Origin: CAWJFJ01 sp963800065
GTDB taxonomy: Bacteria; Actinomycetota; Acidimicrobiia; Acidimicrobiales; UBA8190
Reading direction: 5' to 3'
DNA length: 64,000 nt
Assembly: GCA_963800065.1 (NCBI GenBank)
Contig: CAWCZO010000010.1
Span: forward strand, 310,001 to 374,000
Every line of letters starts with the position of its first letter. Positions within the stretch are counted from its first letter, which is position 1. The notes below the pieces were generated by a model. That model ran no database searches and had not been told where the DNA came from. It saw nothing but the letters and a program-made list of their open reading frames with translations. This document shows, piece by piece, positions 31,186 to 39,087 of the stretch. A program made the translations under genes and the position numbers.

Positions 31186-32324
31186 CCGGGAGCACCGGCA
31201 CCGGCACCGGCGACCACGGCGTGGTGGACGCCGACGGGCACGTCGTCGAGCCACGTGACGCGTGGGACGCCGTCCCCGAGCGGTACCGACCGCGGATCGA
31301 CGCCGACGGCCACGGCTTCGAGCACGTCGTGGTGGGTGACACCGAGATCCTGGCCGTGGCCCTGGGGACGCTGGCCACCCCGGGGGCCCGCTTCAGCGAG
31401 CCGGGTGATCTGCGGAGCCTGGAGGAGGCGTGGCCCGGGGGGTCCGATCCCGTGGCCCGGCTGGCCGACATGGACACCGAGGGGATCGACCGGGCCGTTC
31501 TCTACCCGTCGGTGGGGCTCTACGTGTGGGCCCTGGCCGACGGCGCCGCCGCCGTGGCCATTGCCCGCGCCTACAACGACTGGCTGGCCTCGTACTGCGC
31601 CGCCGACCCCCGACGGCTGTTCGGCGCCGCCATGCTGCCGGTCCAGGATCCCGCCGCCGCCGCCGCCGAGCTGCGCCGGGCCCACGACGAGCTCGGGTTC
31701 CCGGCCGCCTTCGTCCGGCCCAACCCGTGTTGCGGGCGGTCCCTGTCGGACAGGGCCTACGAGCCGATCTGGGAAGCGGCCGAGGAGACGGCGACGACCA
31801 TCGGCATCCACGAGGGGAGCTCCGTCATCGTCCCCACGCTGGGGAGCGACCGACCCTTCAACCCCCTCGTCCTCCACGCCGTGTCGCACAGCTTCGAGGA
31901 GATGTTGGCCTGCGCCCAATTGATCGCCTTCGGTGTCCTCGAACGCCATCCGGGTCTGCGGATCGTCTTCCTGGAGTCGTCCGGAGGCTGGGTCCCGTTC
32001 TGGATGGAGAGGCTCGACGAGCAGGCCGAGAGCTTCGGCGGCTTCTGCCCGCAGATGCGACTGGCCCCGAGCGAGTACTTCGCCCGGCAGTGCTGGATCA
32101 GCTACGAGATCGACGAAGCGACGCTCCCGGCCCTGGCCCCTTTCATCGGTGAGGAACGGATCGTCTGGGGATCGGACTATCCCCACCACGACGCCACCTT
32201 CCCGGGGGCGGTGACGACCCTGCGGCGGACGCTGGCGCCCCTCGACGACGCCACCCGGGACCGGATCCTGGGCGGCAACGCCGCCGAGCTGTACCGGCTG
32301 CCCCCGTGGCGCCCCCCGACCTGA
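31182..32324 (+). CDS. Amidohydrolase 2 family protein
   Basis: A 380-residue paralogue of the upstream gene. VVDADGHVVEPRDAW (residues 14-28), GIHEGSSVIVP (His near 209), FLESSGGWVPFWMERLDEQAE and VWGSDYPHHDATFPGA (Asp near 331) are the metal-site and signature segments. After the short Gly/Thr start the sequence follows the family throughout. Its last 19 bases overlap the start of an AMP-forming ligase, so the four genes from the TetR gene to the ligase form a single tight operon. The context suggests that the hydrolase product is an acid that the ligase then activates. Confidence 0.88.
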   Translation: MTGSTGTGTGDHGVVDADGHVVEPRDAWDAVPERYRPRIDADGHGFEHVVVGDTEILAVALGTLATPGARFSEPGDLRSLEEAWPGGSDPVARLADMDTEGIDRAVLYPSVGLYVWALADGAAAVAIARAYNDWLASYCAADPRRLFGAAMLPVQDPAAAAAELRRAHDELGFPAAFVRPNPCCGRSLSDRAYEPIWEAAEETATTIGIHEGSSVIVPTLGSDRPFNPLVLHAVSHSFEEMLACAQLIAFGVLERHPGLRIVFLESSGGWVPFWMERLDEQAESFGGFCPQMRLAPSEYFARQCWISYEIDEATLPALAPFIGEERIVWGSDYPHHDATFPGAVTTLRRTLAPLDDATRDRILGGNAAELYRLPPWRPPT

Positions 32325-33856
32325 GAAAAATGGCGGGCGGCACGCTGCTCGGGACGATCGCCCACGAGGCGGCGGCGCGCTACGGCGACACCGCCGTCTA
32401 CGTCACCCCCGGCGGGGCCACCCTCTCCTACGCCGAGCTCGACGCCCTGTCGGACGCCGTCGCCGCCGGACTGATCGGGCGGGGGGTGGGTGTCGGCGAC
32501 GTGGTCGGCCTGCTCCTGCCCTCCGGCCCCGCCTACGCCCTGGCCTACGTCGCCGCGGCCAAGATCGGGGCCGTGACGGCCGGGGTGAACGACCGTCTTT
32601 CGCCGCCCGAGCGCCGGCGCTGCCTGGAGATCACCCGGCCCCGGCTGGTGATCGCCTCGGAGGAGCTGGCGGACAGCACCGAGGTGGACATTCTCACCGA
32701 CGTGGGCGAGGTCGTCGAGGTCCCCGTGGGTACCCCGCCGGCCGAGGCGCTGGCCGTGTTGCGGACGTCGGGTGGACCGGTCCCCCGGTTGGCGGCCGAC
32801 CCCGACCGGGCCGTGGCCGTGGTCTTCACCTCGGGGACGACCGGCGAGCCGAAGGGCGCGGTGTTCTGTGACCGGCAGCTCGACGCCATCGGCGAAGCCG
32901 ACGGCGGTCGGCGCTGGGGCTCGGGGGGGCGGGGGCTCTCGTCGACCTCCTTCGCCCATCTCGGCTACATGACGAAGCTCCCCCAGGCGTTGCGCGGCGG
33001 GGGGACCAGCTTCCTCATGGACCGGTGGTCGGCCGGCTCGGCCCTCGAGATGGTGGCCCGGCACCGGCTCACCACCCTGGGCGGGATCCCCACCCAGGTG
33101 GCGCTGATGTTGGCCCACGACGACTTCGAGTCCACCGACATCTCGTCGGTCCGGATCATCGCCCTGGGCGGGGGGCCGGCGACGGCCTCGCTCGTGCGCG
33201 AGACGCGTCGGCGGTTCGGGGTCCCGGTGGTGGTCCGTTATACCTGCACCGAGGCCGGGGTGGGGGTGGGAACGGTGGCCGACGACCCGCCGGAGGACGC
33301 CGAGGAGTCGGTGGGCCGGGCACGCGCCGGTGTGGAGCTGACCATCCGCGACGAGGCCGACCGGCCCCTGCCGCCAGGCTGGACGGGACAGGTCTGCCTG
33401 CGCTCGGCGGCCGTGATGGCCCGCTACCACGGCGACCCCGCCGCCACGGCGGCCGTCCTCACCGCCGACGGGGCCGTCCGGACCGGAGACCTCGGTCACG
33501 TCGACGAGTCGGGCCGGCTCCATCTGTCGGGCCGGTCCAAGGAGATGTACGTCCGGGGCGGCTACAACGTCTTCCCCCTCGAGGTGGAGGAGGTCCTCTC
33601 CGACCATCCCGCCGTGGCCCACGTGGCCGTCGCCCCCCGGACCGATCCGGTCATGGGGGAGATCGGGGTGGCCGTGGTCGTGGCCCGGACCGGCGCCGAG
33701 GCGCCCAGCCTCGAGGCCCTCCGGGCCCACGCCAAGGGACGGCTGGCCAGCCACAAACTTCCCGAGGCGCTCCTCCTCACCGACGAGCTCCCCCGGACGG
33801 CCATGGAGAAGATCGACCGCCGGGTTCTGGCCGAGATGGTGGCGGCCACCCGGTGA
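32306..33856 (+). CDS. AMP-forming acyl-CoA ligase
   Basis: A 516-residue adenylate-forming ligase. The ATP loop VFTSGTTGEPKGAVF is complete, A7 is VRTGDLGHVDESGRLHLSGRSKEMYVRGGYNVFP, and the catalytic C-terminal Lys is in RTAMEKIDRRVLAEMV, so it should be active. The A5 segment YTCTEAGVGVG departs from the usual YGxTE (Cys replaces the first Gly-like position). GTG 32306 overlaps the upstream stop; ATG 32330 is an alternative eight codons later. A GNAT acetyltransferase starts in its stop codon (GTGA). Protein acetylation of the catalytic Lys controls such ligases in other bacteria, which may explain the pairing. Confidence 0.88.
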   Translation: MAPPDLRKMAGGTLLGTIAHEAAARYGDTAVYVTPGGATLSYAELDALSDAVAAGLIGRGVGVGDVVGLLLPSGPAYALAYVAAAKIGAVTAGVNDRLSPPERRRCLEITRPRLVIASEELADSTEVDILTDVGEVVEVPVGTPPAEALAVLRTSGGPVPRLAADPDRAVAVVFTSGTTGEPKGAVFCDRQLDAIGEADGGRRWGSGGRGLSSTSFAHLGYMTKLPQALRGGGTSFLMDRWSAGSALEMVARHRLTTLGGIPTQVALMLAHDDFESTDISSVRIIALGGGPATASLVRETRRRFGVPVVVRYTCTEAGVGVGTVADDPPEDAEESVGRARAGVELTIRDEADRPLPPGWTGQVCLRSAAVMARYHGDPAATAAVLTADGAVRTGDLGHVDESGRLHLSGRSKEMYVRGGYNVFPLEVEEVLSDHPAVAHVAVAPRTDPVMGEIGVAVVVARTGAEAPSLEALRAHAKGRLASHKLPEALLLTDELPRTAMEKIDRRVLAEMVAATR

Positions 33857-34419
33857 GGCTGCCGCCCTCGGTCCCCGCACCGCGGTTGACCCTGCGTCGG
33901 TGGCGGCCGGACGACGTCGAGGCGGTGTCGGCCGCCATCACCCGGAGTCTCGACCACCTGCGCCCGTGGATGGGCTGGATCGCCGACGAACCCCTGTCCC
34001 TCGAGTCCCGGGCCGAGCTCTTCCGGACCTTCGAGAGCAATTGGGAGTCCGGGGGCGACACCGTCTACGGGGCGCTCCTCCTCGACACCGTCGTGGGCGG
34101 TTGCGGCCTGCACCGTCGGGCCGGTCCCGACGTGCTCGAGATCGGCTACTGGGTCCACGTCGACCAACTGGGCCGGGGGTTCGCCACCGAGATGGCGGCG
34201 TCACTGACCGACGCCGCCTTCGGTGTCGACGGGGTCGAGCGTGTCGAGATCCATCACGACCGCGCCAACCTCCGCAGCCGTGCCGTCCCCTACCGGCTGG
34301 GCTTCACCTTCACCGGGGAACGGCCCGATGACGTGACGGCCCCGGCCGAGGAGGGGATCGACTGCCGGTGGGTCATGTCCCGGCCGGACTGGGCGGAGCG
34401 TCGGGATCAGCGGCGATGA
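33853..34419 (+). CDS. GNAT family N-acetyltransferase (RimJ/RimL-like)
   Basis: A 188-residue acetyltransferase beginning RLPPSVPAPRLTLRRWRPDD, the RimJ/L-type opening. The acetyl-CoA loop is HVDQLGRGFATEMAASL near residue 105, followed by VERVEIHHDRANLRSRAVPYRLGF. It should acetylate an amine on a protein N-terminus, Lys side chain or small molecule. The start overlaps the CoA ligase stop (GTGA). Translational coupling to a ligase whose family is often inactivated by Lys acetylation makes the ligase a natural candidate target, but this is inference. Its 3' end overlaps the convergent SDR by 47 bases. Confidence 0.88.
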   Translation: MRLPPSVPAPRLTLRRWRPDDVEAVSAAITRSLDHLRPWMGWIADEPLSLESRAELFRTFESNWESGGDTVYGALLLDTVVGGCGLHRRAGPDVLEIGYWVHVDQLGRGFATEMAASLTDAAFGVDGVERVEIHHDRANLRSRAVPYRLGFTFTGERPDDVTAPAEEGIDCRWVMSRPDWAERRDQRR

Positions 34420-35146
34420 GGATGTCGTCGGGGCCGCTCGTGTCGAGGAGGGCGGCCATGATGGCGGCCGCCATCTCGGTGGCCTCGAGGACACCGTGAC
34501 GCATCATGTCGCCCTCGGCCCAGGCCGTGAAGGCGGCCGTGGCCGTCTCGGGGTCCCACCCGTCGGCGAAGGCCGTCACCGTGGGGCCGACGGCCACGCA
34601 CACCACGCGTAGCGCCGGTTCCTCGTGGCGCAGGCCCTTGGCCATCTCGGCCAGGGCCGCCTTGGTCGATCCGTAGACGGTGAGCCAGGGCCACGGATGG
34701 TCCCCCATGGTGGTGGTGGTCACCATCACGGTGGCGTCGGTGGCCCGGCGCAGATGGACGAGGGCGTGGGACAGCACGGCGGCCGCCCCCACCAGGTTGG
34801 TGGCCAGGAGCTCGTGCCACTGGGCCGCCGTGGCGTCGGCCACCCGGACCAGGGGGGAGGAACCGGACAGGTAGAGGACCATGTCGATCCCGCCCATGAA
34901 CCCGGCCGCCGCGTCGACCAGGGCCCGGCAGTCCCCCGGGTCGGTCACGTCGCAGCGCCACGCCCGGGCGTCGCCCCCGGCGTGGCGGATCTCCTGCGCC
35001 ACCTCTTCCACCAGCTCCTGTCGGCGGGCCCCCAGCGCCACACGGGCCCCGGCCGCCCCGGCCGCCACGGCCAGGGCTCGGCCGATCCCCGACGAAGCCC
35101 CCACCACCAGCACCCTGCGCCCCTCGAGGCCAGCGATCTGCGTCAT
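34373..35146 (-). CDS. Short-chain dehydrogenase/reductase with altered active site
   Basis: A 257-residue SDR. The cofactor motif VVGASSGIGRALA is intact and YGSTKAALAEM supplies Tyr and Lys. However, the NNAG turn is YLSGSSP, and the catalytic Ser position falls in VMVTTTTMG, so Thr probably replaces it. Activity may be reduced or shifted. The ATG at 35146 lies 10 bases after -10 TACGCT (35162-35157), with operator candidate D over the -35. It diverges from the DUF35/thiolase-like pair, and a shared operator would couple them. Confidence 0.85.
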   Translation of the reverse strand: MTQIAGLEGRRVLVVGASSGIGRALAVAAGAAGARVALGARRQELVEEVAQEIRHAGGDARAWRCDVTDPGDCRALVDAAAGFMGGIDMVLYLSGSSPLVRVADATAAQWHELLATNLVGAAAVLSHALVHLRRATDATVMVTTTTMGDHPWPWLTVYGSTKAALAEMAKGLRHEEPALRVVCVAVGPTVTAFADGWDPETATAAFTAWAEGDMMRHGVLEATEMAAAIMAALLDTSGPDDILIAADPDAPPSPAGT

Positions 35147-35173
35147 CCGGAGGCCGAGCGTAGCGCCGGAGCC

Positions 35174-35187
35174 TGACGGCGCCGTCA
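35174..35187. promoter_or_regulatory. Operator candidate D (perfect 18-base palindrome)
   Basis: CCTGACGGCGCCGTCAGG is a perfect palindrome with core TGAC-N6-GTCA, between the SDR start (35146) and the DUF35 start (35218). It covers the -35 positions matching -10 TACGCT (leftward) and TACCAT at 35206-35211 (rightward), so a bound repressor should block both promoters. Confidence 0.7.
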
Positions 35188-35217
35188 GGTTCGGGGCCGG
35201 TGACGTACCATCACCGG

Positions 35218-35685
35218 GTGACCGCCAACGGACCCCCTTTCCGTCTCCTGCCGCGCCTCGACGACACCCACCGCTTCTTCTGGACGTCCGGGGCCGACGG
35301 GAAGCTGCGCTTCCTGCGCTGCGGGGAGTGCCGGCACTACGTCCACCCCCCGGCCCCCCGCTGCCCCTACTGCCTGGCCGACGCCCTGGCCCCCGAGGCC
35401 GTGAGCGGCCGCGGTGTCGTCCACTCCTTCACCGTCAACTGCCAGCAGTGGGTCCCCGACGCCGAGCCCTACATCATCGGGCTCGTCACCATCGCCGAGC
35501 AGGACGACGTCAGGCTCACCACCAACATCATCGACACCGAGGCCGACGACATGGCCGTCGGCACCGAGGTCGAGGTGGTCTTCGAGGAGGCCGACGACGT
35601 CTGGCTCCCTCTCTTCCGCCCGGTCCGGACCGGGCGGCCCGGTGAGGGCGGCCCAGTGAGCGGCCCAGCGAGGGCGGCCCGGTGA
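35218..35685 (+). CDS. DUF35 zinc-ribbon/OB-fold acyl-CoA-associated protein
   Basis: A 155-residue DUF35 protein. The rubredoxin-like zinc ribbon is CGECRHYVHPPAPRCPYC (residues 37-54), followed by the OB-fold with GRGVVHSFTVNCQQW and PYIIGLVTIAEQDDVRL. DUF35 proteins are partners or domains for thiolase-like enzymes, as in the ChsH2 DUF35 domain that binds the Ltp2 aldolase in steroid side-chain breakdown. The next gene, with a 4-base overlap, is such a thiolase-like protein. GTG 35218 is preferred over GTG 35200 because -10 TACCAT ends 6 bases before it. The tail (GPVSGPARAAR) is low-complexity. Confidence 0.88.
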   Translation: MTANGPPFRLLPRLDDTHRFFWTSGADGKLRFLRCGECRHYVHPPAPRCPYCLADALAPEAVSGRGVVHSFTVNCQQWVPDAEPYIIGLVTIAEQDDVRLTTNIIDTEADDMAVGTEVEVVFEEADDVWLPLFRPVRTGRPGEGGPVSGPARAAR

Positions 35686-36911
35686 GGGCGGATCAGCTCC
35701 TCGAGCGCCGCGCCGTGATCTCGGGCATCGGGCAGTCGGCCGTGGGCCGGCGCCTGGGCCGCTCCGATCTCGACCTCACGGTGGAGGCCGCCCTGGTGGC
35801 CATCGAGGACGCCGGTCTCACCCGCGACGACATCGACGGCCTCTCCACCTACCCGGGGATGGGGATGGGACCGGGCGGATTCGCCGGGCCGGCGGGACCC
35901 GAGGTCCAGGACGCGCTCCGGCTCGAGCTCAACTGGCACGACGGCGGCGGCGAGGGGGCCGGGCAGATCAGGGCCGTCTTCGCCGCCTGCCTGGCCGTGG
36001 CCGCCGGCCTGGCCCGGCACGTCCTCGTCTACCGGACCGTGACCGAGTCGACGGCCCAGGGCCGGGGGGGCCGGCAGGCCCTCGGGTCGGCCGGGATGGG
36101 GGGCATGGCCGGCCCGGGCGGGGGACCGCCCCGGATGTCCGGGTTCATGCAGTGGACGATCCCCTACGGGGCCGTCTCGGCCGTGAACTGGCTGGCCCAG
36201 GTGGCCCGGCGACGGATGCACGAATTCGGGCTGACCCGGGAGCAGCTGGCCCAGATCGCCCTGAACGGCCGGCGCAACGCCTCGCTCAACCCCAAGGCGA
36301 TCTTCCGCCACCCGCTCACCATGGAGGACTACCTGGCGGCCCGGATGATCTCGACACCGCTGTGCCTCTTCGACTGCGACGTCCCCTGCGACGGCTCGAC
36401 GGCGGTGATCGTCTCCCACGCCGACTACGGGCCCGACGCGCCGCGCCCGGTGGCCCATGTCAACGCCATCGGGACGGCCCTGCGAGGCCGGCCCAGCTGG
36501 GACCAGTTCGACGACATGACCACCATGGCGGCCCGCGACGCCGCGGCCAGCATGTGGGAACGCACCGATCTGACCCCGGCCGACGTCGACGTGGCCGAGC
36601 TCTACGACGGCTTCAGCATCCTGACCATGGTCTGGCTCGAGGAGCTCGGCTTCTGCGGCAAAGGCGAGAGCGGAAGCTTCGTCGAGGGGGGATCCCGGAT
36701 CGCCCTCACCGGCGAGATCCCCCTGAACACCAGCGGGGGCCAGCTCTCGGCCGGGCGGCTCCACGGGTTCGGGTTCCTCCACGAGGCCTGCCTGCAGCTG
36801 CGCGGGGAGGCCGGTGACCGTCAGGTGGCCGGGGACCCCGAGGTGGCGGTGGTGGCCAACGGCGGCGGCCCCATCGCCGGCAGCATGCTCCTCACCCGCC
36901 AGCCGGCCTAA
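35682..36911 (+). CDS. Thiolase-like protein without the nucleophilic Cys (Ltp2/SCP-x-like)
   Basis: A 409-residue thiolase-fold protein. The N-terminal segment AVISGIGQSAVGRRLGRSD and EAALVAIEDAGLTRDDIDG are typical, but where thiolases have NxxCASG this protein has HDGGGEGAG, with Gly at the Cys position. The usual HDxF is LYDGFSILTMVWLEELGFC, and the GHPxGATG loop is GGQLSAGRLHGFGFLHEA. This set of changes matches Ltp2-type retro-aldolases that work with a DUF35 partner. It is therefore likely to cleave a beta-hydroxyacyl-CoA by retro-aldol reaction rather than by thiolysis. It is coupled to the DUF35 gene (4-base overlap). Confidence 0.88.
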   Translation: MRADQLLERRAVISGIGQSAVGRRLGRSDLDLTVEAALVAIEDAGLTRDDIDGLSTYPGMGMGPGGFAGPAGPEVQDALRLELNWHDGGGEGAGQIRAVFAACLAVAAGLARHVLVYRTVTESTAQGRGGRQALGSAGMGGMAGPGGGPPRMSGFMQWTIPYGAVSAVNWLAQVARRRMHEFGLTREQLAQIALNGRRNASLNPKAIFRHPLTMEDYLAARMISTPLCLFDCDVPCDGSTAVIVSHADYGPDAPRPVAHVNAIGTALRGRPSWDQFDDMTTMAARDAAASMWERTDLTPADVDVAELYDGFSILTMVWLEELGFCGKGESGSFVEGGSRIALTGEIPLNTSGGQLSAGRLHGFGFLHEACLQLRGEAGDRQVAGDPEVAVVANGGGPIAGSMLLTRQPA

Positions 36912-37708
36912 GAACCGCCCGTCGGGGGCGGCTCGGGCAGAGAGCTCGCCAGCGCCTCCCAACTCACCGCCGACCGCAGACGTTCGGCCTCGGCCCGTTG
37001 GCCCCCGTTCAGACCGAAGAGGCGCTTCGACCACAGCAGGTAGGCGGCGATGGCCACGTTGAGGACGAAGGTGACGAGTTTCAGGGTGCTCACCGACGAG
37101 GTGAGCTCATAGACCTCGAAGGGGATCAGGATCGAGGTGGCCACGAAGGTGAGGTACTCGGCCCACCGTCGGGCCAACCAGAGACCCACCATCTCGGTCG
37201 CTTCGAGCACTCCGTAGGCCACCACCACGGCACCCACTTCGTAGAGGTGGGTGGAGGTGATGGTGAAGAGGCTCTTGAAACGGCCGAGCAGTGGATGGGC
37301 CTGGGTGGGCCCGCCGAAGGCGTCGACGATCTGGGTGTAGTCCCGCTGCAGGGCGTCGTGGTCGCCGGCCACGACGAAGATGATGACGGCCAGGACGCTC
37401 AGGACGGCGACGTGGACGGCCCGCTCGCAGGCGATGAGCCGCAGGACGTAGCGGTCGCGCAGCAGCCGGCCACGCAGCGGCAGCTCGATCTCGGGCCTGT
37501 CCGGGACGGTGTCGCGGGTGGGGTTCTGCGGAGGGCGCCGCGCCACCCAGTCGTAGCAGCGGAGGCAGTGGTACCAGCGCAGGTCGCCGATCTGGCGGAC
37601 GACGGCGGCGTCGGCCTCGGACACCCGGGCGGCGTCGGTGCCCACCAGGACATGGCCGCTCCAGCCGCAGGTGAAGAGCTCGAAGCGGTTGGCGGGTCGG
37701 GCGCTCAT
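36908..37708 (-). CDS. DUF2127-like integral membrane protein
   Basis: A 266-residue protein. The cytoplasmic N-terminal part has LVGTDAARVSEADAAVVRQI, then a possible metal-binding RWYHCLRCYDWV (CxxC) near residue 50, then DRYVLRLIACERAVHVAVLSVLAVIIFVVAGDHDALQRD, with later segments HLYEVGAVVVAYGVLEATEMVGLWLARRWAEY, TFVATSILIPFEVYEL and VLNVAIAAYLLW. These match the four-helix DUF2127 pattern, with an added Cys-pair domain. Function unknown. ATG 37708 is the likely start. Its stop overlaps the thiolase-like stop by 4 bases. It is divergent from the acyl-CoA dehydrogenase at 37806. Confidence 0.75.
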   Translation of the reverse strand: MSARPANRFELFTCGWSGHVLVGTDAARVSEADAAVVRQIGDLRWYHCLRCYDWVARRPPQNPTRDTVPDRPEIELPLRGRLLRDRYVLRLIACERAVHVAVLSVLAVIIFVVAGDHDALQRDYTQIVDAFGGPTQAHPLLGRFKSLFTITSTHLYEVGAVVVAYGVLEATEMVGLWLARRWAEYLTFVATSILIPFEVYELTSSVSTLKLVTFVLNVAIAAYLLWSKRLFGLNGGQRAEAERLRSAVSWEALASSLPEPPPTGGS

Positions 37709-37768
37709 CCACCTACGACGGTAGCGGTGGGGACGCCGGGGCCCCCGAGACCGTCGCCCCCCCGACGC

Positions 37769-37782
37769 TGACACCGGTGTCA
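37769..37782. promoter_or_regulatory. Operator candidate E (perfect 16-base palindrome) and promoter
   Basis: CTGACACCGGTGTCAG (37768-37783) is a perfect palindrome carrying the TGAC-N6-GTCA core. It covers the -35 region of a promoter whose -10 TACGAT (37794-37799) ends 6 bases before GTG 37806, so the acyl-CoA dehydrogenase message should be leaderless and repressible. It is the best example in the set. Confidence 0.75.
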
Positions 37783-37805
37783 GTGTCCCGGGCTACGATC
37801 CCGGG

Positions 37806-39008
37806 GTGCAATTGCACTACGACGAGGAGACCGAGGCCTTCCGGGCCGAGCTCCGTGAGTGGATGGAGGGGCACCTTCCCTCGGTGGCCGAGCGCCACGA
37901 ACGGGTGGTGTCCTCGGCCCACATCCCCGAATGGGCCCGGCGCTGGCAGCGCGCCCTCTTCGACGCCGGCTGGCTGGTGCCGGGCTGGCCCCCCGAGTAC
38001 GGAGGCCGGAACGCCACCCCCCTCCAGCAGATGGTCTACTTCGAGGAGCTGGCCCGGATCGGGGTGCCCCGCAGTTGCAACCCCCAGGGTCTGTCCATCA
38101 TCACCCCCTCGATCCTGGACTACGGCACCGAGGAGCAGAAGGCGCGCTTCGCCCTTCCCACGCTGAAGGCGGAGGTCAGCTGGTGCCTGGGCATGAGCGA
38201 GCCCAACGCCGGGAGCGACCTGGCCGGGTTGCGGACCCGCGCCGAGCTCCACGGCGACCATTTCGTGGTGAACGGGCAGAAGGTGTGGACCTCGGGGGCG
38301 CACCACTCCGACTACTGCTTCTGCTTCGTCCGCACCGATCCCGACGCCGCCAAGCACGCCGGGATCAGCGTCCTCATCATCGACATGACCACGCCCGGCA
38401 TCGAGACGCGGCCCATCGCCGAGCTCACCGACCGCGACCATGCCGACTTCAACGAGGTCTTCTTCACCGAGGTGATCGTGCCGGCCGAGAATCTCGTCGG
38501 CGAGCTGCACCACGGATGGTCCGTGGCCGGGGGGTCGCTGGCCCATGAGCGGGGGATGCTGTGGATCAGCGAGTCCACCAACCTGGAACGGATGCTCCAG
38601 CGGGTGGTGGCCACCGCCACCACCCCCCTTCCCGGAGGCCATCGTCTCGACGACGATCCCATGTTCTGCGACACCGTGGCGCGCGCCTACATCCAGTCCC
38701 AGGCTCTCCGGCTCCTCGGCTACCGCGGTTTCGCCAAGTTCGCCAAGGGCCGGGCCTCACCCGAGCACTCGGTGCTCAAGCTGCTCGGCAGCGAGCTGCG
38801 CCGGAACCTCTCCCTCGACGTGGGCGAGGCCCTCGGCGCCGCCGGCACCGACCTCGAGCGCCGCGAGGCGCCGTCGGTCGCCCGGGGCGAGGCCGAAGCC
38901 TGGCTGGTCTTCTGGTTGCAGTCGTTCTCGGGGACCATCGCCGGTGGGACGTCGGAGATCCAGCGCAACATCATCGCCGAGCGGGTGCTCGGTCTCCCCC
39001 GTCGGTAG
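37806..39008 (+). CDS. Acyl-CoA dehydrogenase, long type
   Basis: A 400-residue FadE protein beginning QLHYDEETEAFRAELREW. It shows WPPEYGGRNATPLQQ, MSEPNAGSDLAGLRT, VNGQKVWTSGAH and the C-terminal SGTIAGGTSEIQRNIIAERV. The Glu of YEGT is absent (IAGGT), as in the other long-type enzymes of this window. It should oxidise an acyl-CoA with transfer to electron-transfer flavoprotein. The GTG start is 6 bases after -10 TACGAT. No short-type partner lies next to it. Two CoA ligases follow on the same strand after an 79-base gap, and may be cotranscribed. Confidence 0.92.
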   Translation: MQLHYDEETEAFRAELREWMEGHLPSVAERHERVVSSAHIPEWARRWQRALFDAGWLVPGWPPEYGGRNATPLQQMVYFEELARIGVPRSCNPQGLSIITPSILDYGTEEQKARFALPTLKAEVSWCLGMSEPNAGSDLAGLRTRAELHGDHFVVNGQKVWTSGAHHSDYCFCFVRTDPDAAKHAGISVLIIDMTTPGIETRPIAELTDRDHADFNEVFFTEVIVPAENLVGELHHGWSVAGGSLAHERGMLWISESTNLERMLQRVVATATTPLPGGHRLDDDPMFCDTVARAYIQSQALRLLGYRGFAKFAKGRASPEHSVLKLLGSELRRNLSLDVGEALGAAGTDLERREAPSVARGEAEAWLVFWLQSFSGTIAGGTSEIQRNIIAERVLGLPRR

Positions 39009-39087
39009 CGGGGCCCCGCGCCGCCGTGACGACCGAGACGCCGACGAGCGAACGAGAGACGAACGGACAGAAACGAGGAGAGTCGAC

